Source: Candidatus Anammoxibacter sp. (GTDB taxonomy: Bacteria; Planctomycetota; Brocadiia; Brocadiales; Anammoxibacteraceae). Taken from it: DNA of 64,000 nucleotides. A model generated the notes under the pieces. That model did no database searches, was not told the DNA's origin, and saw nothing but the letters and a program-made list of their open reading frames with translations. How positions within the stretch are numbered: position 1 is the stretch's first letter; each line of letters begins with the position of its first letter. The position numbers and the translations under genes are program-made. Of this stretch, positions 16,501 to 22,827 are shown piece after piece. The stretch is taken from contig JAIQZQ010000122.1 of the NCBI GenBank assembly GCA_021777105.1, positions 123,527 to 187,526 of the forward strand. The letters are read 5' to 3'.

Positions 16501-17837
16501 AATTTATAGACACATTGCTTGTGTTGATCGACAAAGAAAATAAACAATTTGACCATCTTTACATTATACGTAAAATAATAAATTGTTTAGATAAACGGTT
16601 ACAGGAAGCATTACTGAACAAAGCTAAAGACGCTTCTCTCAAGTCTAGCTGTTTTCAAGATTTAATTTCATATCTGTTGATGGTAAAAGACCAGAAAACC
16701 AAATCATATGCAGAATCGCTACTAAAGCTTCCATTGAGCAAGGATAGCAAATTTCTAAATAGGGCCAAAGCGTCAGCGCTGGCATTACTTGCTCAAGCCG
16801 ATGATGCCGGCTGGCATGTCATTTGGGCTGCCATCCAAGAAGAAACGGCTTTTGGTAAAGATGTGTTGATGTCTATGCCGGATAGTTTCGTATTTCATGA
16901 CTCCAAAAATCTTCCTGATCGTATAGGCGAAGAAAGTACAGCCGAATTATTTATTTGGTTAAACAAAAATTTTCCTAGGTTATACGATCCTGATAATAAA
17001 GTAGGCAGCGAGGTATCTTCCCGTGAAAAGCTGTCAGATTATCGCGAAAGTTTATTGCATTCATTAGTAGCAAAAGGTACTCCAGAAGCTATTAGGGTAA
17101 TTGAGCGTATTCAAAAAGAATTACCAGAATTTAGCTCGCTGAACTTTTATTTAGTAAATGCACGTGAGAATATGAGACGCGTAAATTGGGAACCTCTATC
17201 GCCAGACGAATTTCTTTCGATTACGACAAATCCATCTTCACGATTAATTCTAAATGCAGAGCATTTACTTGAGGCCATAATAGAATCGCTAAAAAAGTAT
17301 GAGATGATACTTCAAGGAGAAAACCCAACAGCATATACCCTCTGGGATGAAAGGCCTAACAAAATGTTTAAGCCGAAACCTGAGAAAAATTTGTCAAATA
17401 GTATTAAAGTCCATTTAACGGAAGACTTAAAACAAAGCGGAGTTTTAATAAACCGTGAAGTTGTAATTAAGGAAAAACATGGTAAAGAAGGAAGCTCTGG
17501 AGAAGAACTAGATATATATGTTGCTGTTTTTATACCTTCAAAACAAGAGCATGTTCGCGTCTTTATTGAAGTCAAAGGATGTTGGCATAAGGAGGTAAAT
17601 ACCGCTATGAAAACTCAGCTTTTGAATAGATATCTTAGTGAGAGTGGTTGCGATCATGGTATTTATTTAGTTGGATGGTTTCTGTGTGACCAATGGGAGA
17701 TGGATGATAATAGTAAAAACAGGATATCTGAAAAAAATATTAAAGAAGCAAAAAAGAAATTTGCTACTCAAGCTCTTAGATTATCTACAGATAAAAAAAA
17801 GATAAAGTCATTCGTATTGAATTGTGCATTACGTTAA
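13590..17837 (+). CDS. NACHT-like STAND NTPase with C-terminal PD-(D/E)XK nuclease domain
   Basis: 1415-residue single-gene candidate defence protein. Near the N-terminus is a P-loop NTPase: Walker A GQPGIGKT (58-65), Walker B LFLDSLDE (122-129) with the doubled acidic DxLDE typical of NACHT/STAND proteins, a sensor-like SCRTTDFP (160-167) and the NPITLKFLLEEF winged-helix mark (225-236). About 1000 residues of predicted helical repeats follow, which in related proteins bind the trigger. The C-terminus has D1308, then E1327-V-K1329 in VFIEVKGCW, then KTQLLNRYL: a PD-(D/E)XK nuclease core. Known Avs proteins carry effectors at the N-terminus, so this order is unusual. Codon use looks more A+T-rich than the neighbouring housekeeping genes, suggesting transfer. 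ATG 13590 is the only sensible start. Confidence 0.85.
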   Translation: MIKNIFPWKRFWCAPTGTISFDDDGFFVDPESKYARYYHKGVVAFEEIRETPCLILLGQPGIGKTITVKSEFDILKSQIRGNGGKLIYTNLNEYSDESRLIRDIFESPTIQSWQGGQHHLHLFLDSLDECLLEINTLAIILRNQFHKFKEHASRLNLRISCRTTDFPEILKDEFDAIWGEDNVETYELAPLLRKDVEVAAKILELDSSSFIEAIKKKEIQSLASNPITLKFLLEEFKNKQQFPDTRPELFLRGCEHLCTENNPERLATQKTGTLSTAKRLALASRIAAVMTFCNRTSVCLQENILDYKETDLTLQMLQEGDETSENRTFSFVERDLREVIQHTGLFSSRGPCRFGFAHQSYAEFLAARYLSSHQLPIRQIKSLIFLSSDPDQMAIPQLKETTAWLCSIMPEVFKELIKSDPQSILLSDVISMEYGLKKDLVSSLLRQFEQQRITDTNWRHYSLYNKLKHPDIDTQLKPYIKDKTKHFLVRRVAIKIAGTCKIKSLQNLLADVTLDHLDNIHIRDQAAHAVSLVADYKTLLRLKPLVIMKQEDDKDDQLKGCALRALWPKHLSTQELFDVLTPPKNENFHGSYAGFILDFAEQLKINDLHSALKWVSKISRKKGDLSFTLTKLSENILFCSLQHIDKREIIDVFAEAIIPKLDNYLDICPIPNGESEDKVLPDVLEVTRKNLIRALVKKINIYKSHMLVSPFVKPQILFDYDLEWLINELKTEKAQKRKKIWIEIIHDIFKQDNLGHIELISQAMRENQQLADKFRVYFDAVEINSPLAEEMRMCDRKYKEIISKPNQNKVEKQHKIIPSIHERIKTSLDQFENGDSYAWVQLCNEMARGDDSEYYENRFNANLMSLPGWTVCDRSVKERIVNAGKKYILENDANTHCWLKKNSYYPPAMAGYKVFVILDKLEPEFLNNLSNDIWKNWVSIIIAYPNNSNDESENNIFEKITKQAYQKIPKEFIDTLLVLIDKENKQFDHLYIIRKIINCLDKRLQEALLNKAKDASLKSSCFQDLISYLLMVKDQKTKSYAESLLKLPLSKDSKFLNRAKASALALLAQADDAGWHVIWAAIQEETAFGKDVLMSMPDSFVFHDSKNLPDRIGEESTAELFIWLNKNFPRLYDPDNKVGSEVSSREKLSDYRESLLHSLVAKGTPEAIRVIERIQKELPEFSSLNFYLVNARENMRRVNWEPLSPDEFLSITTNPSSRLILNAEHLLEAIIESLKKYEMILQGENPTAYTLWDERPNKMFKPKPEKNLSNSIKVHLTEDLKQSGVLINREVVIKEKHGKEGSSGEELDIYVAVFIPSKQEHVRVFIEVKGCWHKEVNTAMKTQLLNRYLSESGCDHGIYLVGWFLCDQWEMDDNSKNRISEKNIKEAKKKFATQALRLSTDKKKIKSFVLNCALR

Positions 17838-17902
17838 AGAAACTATATGTTTGCATATGACAATATTTGCGAAAGGCAAATTGTTCGCTTTTTTATTTAA
17901 AA

Positions 17903-18107
17903 ACTTCAAAATAGGATTAAATTTGAGCTCCGTATAAAACATGCGAACCAATTAGCGTTCTATATTTTGACATAAACGGAAGGTTACGGATTTTGTCCGT
18001 ATTATAATATATGCTACGATGTTTACGCTTTTTAAATCAAAATGCAAATCCGTATTTGAACTGATATACGAATACGCGGCTAAAGGCTTGAAATGGGCGG
18101 CGTGATG
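17903..18107. repeat. ~205-bp direct repeat, copy A
   Basis: Matches 19612-19817 along its whole length by eye with scattered changes: shared CGTATAAAACATGC, CAATTAGCGTTC, CTTTTTAAATCAAAATGCAA, and ACGCGGCTAAAGGCTTGAAA. The two copies flank the DUF3800 gene pair. A hairpin centred on GCGACACTGTCGC follows at 18107-18135. Confidence 0.8.
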
Positions 18108-18135
18108 AAAATATGCGACACTGTCGCGTATTTTC
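18107..18135. repeat. Palindrome with ACACTGT centre
   Basis: Arms 18107-18120 and 18122-18135 pair at 13 of 14 positions around a single C. The same centre type recurs at 12881-12901 and 20289-20305. Confidence 0.6.
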
Positions 18136-18197
18136 AAATAGATAATAAAAAAAGGCTATATTTACTTTAAATAGGTAATCTTTAAGAGATCAAAGTA

Positions 18198-18908
18198 ATG
18201 AATCCAATTTACAATATATATTGCGACGAAAGCTGCCATTTAGAAAACGATCATCAAAAAGCCATGGTTTTAGGGGCGGTATGGTGCTCGTTTGAAAAAT
18301 CACATAAAATTTTTAATCGCATTCGCCAGATTAAGATAAAGCATGGATTGAAAACCGATTTTGAAATTAAATGGACCAAAGTTTCGCCTTCAAAAGTAGA
18401 TTTTTATTCTGATTTGATAGATTATTTTTTTGACAATGATGACCTACATTTCCGTAGTCTGATTGTGCCTGACAAATCAAAACTTAGACATGACAGGTAT
18501 GGACAGGATCATGACACATGGTATTACAAAATGTATTTTGATATGCTTAAGGTTATTATTAGTCCTAATGCGCGTTATCGTATATATATTGATATTAAAG
18601 ATACTCAAGGCGCAACAAAAGTTGCAAAATTGCATAAAGTCCTTTGCAATAATATGTATGATTTTAAGCGAGAGATTATTGAACGAGTGCAGACCGTAAG
18701 GTCGCATGAGGTTGAATTGTTGCAGCTCGCGGATTTGATAATGGGCGCGGTATCATATGTTAACCGTAGTCTTGCCGGCAGCGCCGTTAAACTTTCATTA
18801 GTTGATAAAATAAGAAGAAAATCGCATTATGAATTAACTAAATCCACATTATTGTTGGAAAGAAAATTTAATTTGTTCCGTTGGCATGCATCAGGGGTTG
18901 GAAGATGA
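18198..18908 (+). CDS. DUF3800 domain protein
   Basis: 236 residues of the DUF3800 family, thought to have an RNase H-like fold. The family marks are the N-terminal IYCDES (residues 7-12) and acidic residues on the following strands, LRHDRYG, YIDIKD, and the C-terminal HEVELLQLADLIMGAVSY. The D and E positions suggest a metal-dependent active site, though function is not established. It overlaps the next gene by ATGA, so the two are translationally coupled. The pair lies between ~205-bp direct repeats, next to the NACHT-nuclease gene, a context that suggests defence or mobile-element function. The composition looks A+T-rich. Confidence 0.85.
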   Translation: MNPIYNIYCDESCHLENDHQKAMVLGAVWCSFEKSHKIFNRIRQIKIKHGLKTDFEIKWTKVSPSKVDFYSDLIDYFFDNDDLHFRSLIVPDKSKLRHDRYGQDHDTWYYKMYFDMLKVIISPNARYRIYIDIKDTQGATKVAKLHKVLCNNMYDFKREIIERVQTVRSHEVELLQLADLIMGAVSYVNRSLAGSAVKLSLVDKIRRKSHYELTKSTLLLERKFNLFRWHASGVGR

Positions 18909-19402
18909 ATAATAAACCTCAATGGTTGCCGGAACTTGTGCTTTTTGCTGATTATGATGGAGAATGGGAACCGTATCTAGAAGCCCTGTATAGTTGCTTT
19001 AGAAAGGATTTTATTGAAACAAAACCATTCTTCATAGGGCAGAGAATTGGATTAAAAAGATATCCACTTGAACGAGGGAAAGAAGCTACTTTTTGGCATC
19101 TTATCTCTGAAGGTTTTAATGAAACTGAGAGATTACCGGACTTTAAAAGGTGTGAAAGAATACGATGGCCTAGTCCAATAATTGAACATGCCGATGAAAA
19201 TGTTATTAAAGTATGGCGGAACAAAAGGAGAAGCGAAAAGAGGATTTTACTTTGGTTGGAAAAACTGGAGTATCTTGTTGTTCTTGCGGAACGTAAAGGT
19301 TATATATTGCCATGGACGGCGTACATTGTTAAGGAAGAGCACAAAAAGAGGAAATTGCTTAAAGAATATGAAACTTATAAAAAGGCTGATGCCGCTCAAT
19401 AA
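18905..19402 (+). CDS. Small basic protein coupled to DUF3800; possible RelE/barnase-like nuclease fold
   Basis: 165 residues from the ATG that overlaps the DUF3800 stop as ATGA; an earlier in-frame ATG at 18881 would overlap by 28 bases. The N-terminal part has WLPELVLFADYDGEWEPYL and LKRYPLERGKEATFWHL; the C-terminal part RILLWLEKLEYLVVLAERK then YILPWTAYIV and basic HKKRKLLKEYETYKK. The strand pattern ending in W-TAY and a basic helix resembles small bacterial RNases of the BECR (barnase/RelE-like) group, but this is inference. I know the pair as a recurring conserved hypothetical arrangement, without a proven function. Confidence 0.7.
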   Translation: MNNKPQWLPELVLFADYDGEWEPYLEALYSCFRKDFIETKPFFIGQRIGLKRYPLERGKEATFWHLISEGFNETERLPDFKRCERIRWPSPIIEHADENVIKVWRNKRRSEKRILLWLEKLEYLVVLAERKGYILPWTAYIVKEEHKKRKLLKEYETYKKADAAQ

Positions 19403-19611
19403 ATAAATATTAAACGGCATCGTTACTCCTTCTACACATGGCAGATGAGCTTTGATTATTATCACAGACTTTAAAAAAGATGTCAAATATATTTTGATAA
19501 ACAACCATTTTGTTAATACTTTAAATAATGAAACTCAACGAAATGGTTGTTTATGCAAATAACTTATGACAAAATTTGGGACAGCCAAATTATCCTATTT
19601 TTTGCACAGAC

Positions 19612-19817
19612 ACTTCAAAATATAGTTAAATTTGTGCCCCGTATAAAACATGCTAACCAATTAGCGTTCCATATTTTGATATAAACGGAACGCTACGGAT
19701 TTTGCCTGTATTTTAATATACGCGATGAAGTTAACGCTTTTTAAATCAAAATGCAAAACCGTTTTTGAATTGGTAAACGAATACGCGGCTAAAGGCTTGA
19801 AATGGGCGACGTGATAA
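19612..19817. repeat. ~205-bp direct repeat, copy B
   Basis: Same orientation as copy A at 17903-18107. In this copy TAGCGTTCC and GGAACGCTA (19671-19698) form a clean inverted repeat that is decayed in copy A. Confidence 0.8.
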
Positions 19818-20121
19818 AGTGGCAAAAAGCGGCCCCTATAATGCCTATGTCCTCTGGTTCGTAGCCAACCTATGGAAGGAAGCGCCAAAGGCACATTATA
19901 GGACTTACCCGCTTGTTTTTTAAATTATCAAAGTCCGGCCTGTTTATCAATAATTAATTGGCATTGGAAGATTGAAATTAAAATATTCAACCTATTTAGT
20001 CAAATAATCTTTGTTAAATTTTTTAGAAACAGAGCTGTTCTCAAATGACTCAGATATATACTCCAGAAAAGGAGGAGAGATTGAAGGGGCTGGACTTAAA
20101 GTGTTTCCATAAAAACAAAAA

Positions 20122-20139
20122 GCCTCTCATAAGAGAGGC
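20122..20139 (-). terminator. Leftward intrinsic-terminator-like hairpin
   Basis: GCCTCTC pairs with GAGAGGC around ATAA; on the minus strand the stem is followed by TTTTTGTTTTT. No leftward gene precedes it, so it could end an unrecognised small transcript from about 20.14-20.3 kb. Confidence 0.45.
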
Positions 20140-20288
20140 CTTCCGCCGGCCGGGGAGACCCCAAGCCATTTTTTTTTGCATTATAATCAATATAAACCAG
20201 AAAAATCAAAGTTATATTTATTAAGGGAAAATATATGTCAGGCAAATTACCTTCTTTTTTGTTTAGGTTCTTCAAAATATGGTTAAAT

Positions 20289-20305
20289 TTGCGACAGTGT
20301 CGCAA
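20289..20305. repeat. Palindrome TTGCGACA-G-TGTCGCAA
   Basis: Perfect 8-bp arms around one base, of the same centre type as the palindromes near 12.9 and 18.1 kb. Confidence 0.6.
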
Positions 20306-20587
20306 GGATTAGAATAGGGCAAACCTGGATCAGACATTATTATTCTAAAACGCCGGTTTTACAGCCCCCCCTCAATCCCCTCTTTTTTGAGGGGAGGCGG
20401 GTTGCCGGGGTTTTGTTCTGCTCTTAAAAGCTCTCTGCCCGTCAGGTTATGGTAATTCTGTATATTGTAATATACCATGAAAATCTAAATTGACATTTTA
20501 GATTTTCATGGTGCATTAAAAGCGGAAATTATATTAAAATATTCTAATTAATTAGTTAAACAACATTTCTTTAACAGGAGAGAAACC

Positions 20588-20872
20588 ATGAGCAACGACG
20601 CGACGGAAGATATTAATAACCCGGATTACCTTAAAAAAGCGTATAAGACATTTAAAAAACGCCTCAGGCTGACGCAGCTTGACGCTGAGTCAACATTGGG
20701 CGGCAGCGCTTTGAGTGGAGGTAGAAAGTCGGGCATTGTTGGTATACGGCCTCCAAATAATTTCCCTCAGGAGGTGTGGGACAAACTAGAGGAGAATGGC
20801 AAGATCCGTCGAGGGGAAATGGGTATTTACGAGTTGGTCGATAATACCGGCCCTAAATCAAACACTTTTTAA
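20588..20872 (+). CDS. Small conserved hypothetical protein
   Basis: 94 residues, starting ATG after a good RBS (ACAGGAGAG, eight bases before). It begins acidic, then has a basic helix (YKTFKKRLRLTQLDAES), a glycine-rich loop (LGGSALSGGRKSGIVGIRPP) and a short helix ending in GKIRRGEMGIYELV. The sequence looks like a well-conserved small protein I have met as a conserved hypothetical in environmental bacteria, with no known role. No membrane segment. A hairpin at 20881-20905 follows the stop. Neighbours give no functional hint. Confidence 0.75.
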   Translation: MSNDATEDINNPDYLKKAYKTFKKRLRLTQLDAESTLGGSALSGGRKSGIVGIRPPNNFPQEVWDKLEENGKIRRGEMGIYELVDNTGPKSNTF

Positions 20873-20880
20873 GCGCTTAA

Positions 20881-20905
20881 CCTTGCCCGGATAAACCGGG
20901 CAAGG
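20881..20905 (+). terminator. Hairpin after the 94-residue gene
   Basis: CCTTGCCCGG pairs perfectly with CCGGGCAAGG around ATAAA, eight bases after the stop. There is no T-run. Confidence 0.55.
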
Positions 20906-21018
20906 AAAAAGTAAAAGCGAAGTTGGTTCAAACCCGCGATATTTAACCAACAATTTCCACCTTGCTCCAAAATCCCTGCTTGGCAACCAGAGGAAAATAT
21001 TGGAACCAGTAAACATGC

Positions 21019-21381
21019 TTACGCAGCTAAATTAAACTGAATGTTATCATATTCCACAATAGGGGTGTTTACTTCTCTGCCGGCTATTTTCTGTTTCTTT
21101 ATTTTAATAATTTCAAAATCGCAAAAGAAATTAATGATTTTGTTTAAATTAGAGGCATCTTTATTGCACAATTTTGATAATTCGTAAACTGATTTTGGCT
21201 TGAATTTTAAAATCATTGAGAGTATATCTATGTTGTTGACAAATTTTATAAAATCTTTTTTTGAATCAAATGAGATTTCAAAATGAGGGTTTTTCCTATG
21301 AACATTGATTTTCTTGAATGCATTTTTAAAATCATTTAAAACTTCACCGGATGACTTTAGCGACACTATTAGTGTTTTCAT
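21019..21381 (-). CDS. tumA: TumA-type HTH antitoxin
   Basis: 120 residues with a central winged-helix: SMILKFKPKSVYELSKLC followed by NKDASNLNKIINFFCDFEII (about 66-105), the pattern of the putative DNA-binding antitoxins that accompany DUF6516/TumE toxins. The N-terminus (LIVSLKSSGEVLNDFKNAF) is the family's usual opening. Its start overlaps the toxin gene by four bases, toxin first. By family knowledge it binds the toxin and represses the shared promoter. The symbol rests on family resemblance only. Confidence 0.7.
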   Translation of the reverse strand: MKTLIVSLKSSGEVLNDFKNAFKKINVHRKNPHFEISFDSKKDFIKFVNNIDILSMILKFKPKSVYELSKLCNKDASNLNKIINFFCDFEIIKIKKQKIAGREVNTPIVEYDNIQFNLAA

Positions 21382-21668
21382 ATTATTACTCCAAAATTAT
21401 CATATACTAATTTTTTGAAATCGTCTATTAGCTGATTGTATGAAACAAAGTTATATGGAACTTCCTTGTCAAAGATATGTATATGCTCTTTCTTAGGATA
21501 ATGGTTATCGAACAAGATTTTTTCTTTTGTTCTGAAATTAACGCAAACCAGGCTAAACCTAACGCCTTTGGGGTATTTATATGTTTTTGTGACGGATTGA
21601 ATTTTTAATTCAATTATATATTTCTTTTGTATCTTGGCTTTTTGCCAATATATTATTTCGGACGCCAT
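21378..21668 (-). CDS. tumE: TumE-type toxin (DUF6516)
   Basis: 96 residues. The family pattern is visible: a KYIIELKIQSV strand, YKYPKGVRFSLVCVN, LFDNHYPKKEHIHIFDKEVPYNF and a final helix. H-x-H in HIHIF and the PYNFVS mark are typical of DUF6516/TumE proteins, the toxin half of type II modules. It is first in the leftward operon, overlapping tumA by ATGA-type four bases. Strongly A+T-rich. A promoter and 7-bp dyad lie directly upstream, so close that the mRNA may have almost no leader. Confidence 0.7.
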   Translation of the reverse strand: MASEIIYWQKAKIQKKYIIELKIQSVTKTYKYPKGVRFSLVCVNFRTKEKILFDNHYPKKEHIHIFDKEVPYNFVSYNQLIDDFKKLVYDNFGVII

Positions 21669-21669
21669 A

Positions 21670-21704
21670 TATAGGTATTATACAACCTATACCGAATGAT
21701 TCAA
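21670..21704 (-). promoter_or_regulatory. tumEA promoter with overlapping dyad operator
   Basis: On the minus strand TTGAAT (21704-21699) and TATAAT (21682-21677) are spaced by 16 bases. TATAGGT (21670-21676) and ACCTATA (21685-21691) form a perfect 7-bp dyad around the -10 box, where an autorepressor would sit. Transcription would begin within a few bases of the tumE ATG (21668). Confidence 0.55.
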
Positions 21705-21786
21705 TCGCTTTTTAAAAAAAGCGCATTCACAAAAGCATAAAGACGCAATGGTTAATTACTTAAATATTTAACAAGGCTTCTATATT

Positions 21787-22806
21787 TTGATTCATCGTTT
21801 TACAAAAATCGGATTTATCCTGCTGCTGTTTATAACGTTCATTGCGCCTGTTAAAGGCAGTGGGCTGCATGAGCCGGCAACCACATCTCTAAAGAACCAA
21901 TCTAACTCAAAATCTTTTGGCATCTATCAAATTGCATGGAATCCAGGACAATTCAGGGATGAGCTTAACAAAAATCTCTCAATTTTAAGCGAAAAGCCTG
22001 CGGTTGTAATGTTTTTCAGAGACCTTGGTTTAAACCGGGGGTTTCCATTATCTTACATTAAGATTATTGACGAGGCCGGCTCTGTCCCGATGATTTCATG
22101 GGAATTGGATATATGGGGACGTAGCAAAGAGATGGACTATTTGGACGCTATTCTTAATAAGCGGTTTGATTCTTACTTTATTAAGTGGGCCAAGGAGTGC
22201 AAAAAATGGGGCAAACCGGTGTTTATAAGGCCGGGGTTTGAAATGAACGGGAACTGGTTTTCATGGAACGGGAATCCTGATAAATTCAAGGCTGTGTGGC
22301 AATACTTGCACAATCTATTAAAAAAAGAGGGTTGCCATAATGTTGTTTGGGTCTGGTCACCTGGCGTAAAATCATTTCCCGATGAAAAGTGGAATCAAAT
22401 GGAGCAATATTATCCCGGAGATCAATTTGTGGACTGGATTGGGCTTGATGGTTATAACTGGGGAGATGAAGACCCGAAAAGGCCATATTCAAAATGGATA
22501 AAATTTAGCGAAATTTTTAACAAAGCCTTGAAACGATTAAACAAACTTGCCCCAGGCAAACCTGTTATGATCGCTGAAATCGGTTGCGCGGAATCTGCGT
22601 CGCGCAGCAAAGCGGAATGGATAGAAGACGCATTTAAAAACATAAATAATTCGCCTGAACTAAAGCTGTTAATCTGGTTTAATTATGATAAACGAGGCGA
22701 AGGCGAGGCTGATTGGCGCATCAACTCGTCCCCTGAAACATTGGAAACATTTAACAAATGTATTAACGGATTTACTGATGTAAACACGGCAGCAGGCCAC
22801 AAGTAA
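21787..22806 (+). CDS. Secreted GH26-like glycoside hydrolase
   Basis: 339 residues. A signal peptide (about 1-24, with the core IGFILLLFITFIAPV) precedes a (beta/alpha)8 glycosidase of the GH26 type, which cleaves beta-mannans or related beta-1,4/1,3 glucans. The acid/base glutamate is E152 in IRPGFEMNGNWFSW and the likely nucleophile is E264 in MIAEIGCAE; WSPG and WIGLDGYNW are further family marks. The start is TTG at 21787 with a weak RBS; no better start is in frame before the signal peptide. Alone between the toxin-antitoxin pair and the kinase cluster. Confidence 0.8.
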   Translation: MIHRFTKIGFILLLFITFIAPVKGSGLHEPATTSLKNQSNSKSFGIYQIAWNPGQFRDELNKNLSILSEKPAVVMFFRDLGLNRGFPLSYIKIIDEAGSVPMISWELDIWGRSKEMDYLDAILNKRFDSYFIKWAKECKKWGKPVFIRPGFEMNGNWFSWNGNPDKFKAVWQYLHNLLKKEGCHNVVWVWSPGVKSFPDEKWNQMEQYYPGDQFVDWIGLDGYNWGDEDPKRPYSKWIKFSEIFNKALKRLNKLAPGKPVMIAEIGCAESASRSKAEWIEDAFKNINNSPELKLLIWFNYDKRGEGEADWRINSSPETLETFNKCINGFTDVNTAAGHK

Positions 22807-22827
22807 ATTAGCGTAATTCGCGCTTTT

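Larger units (their letters stand above)
19403..20587. other. Noncoding: repeat copy B, hairpins, no gene seen
   Basis: 1.2 kb without a supported gene. It holds the second ~205-bp repeat, an inverted-repeat word (CTATAATG near 19845, CATTATAG near 19893), a leftward terminator-like hairpin at 20122-20139, a partial third copy of the repeat start at about 20268-20292, a palindrome at 20289-20305, and a CCCCTC-type hairpin near 20380. Confidence 0.6.

Noticed and set aside
13590..17837. Classification as a known Avs1-4 protein
   Set aside because: The nuclease-like domain is at the C-terminus and the protein begins nearly at the NTPase, unlike Avs architecture as I know it.
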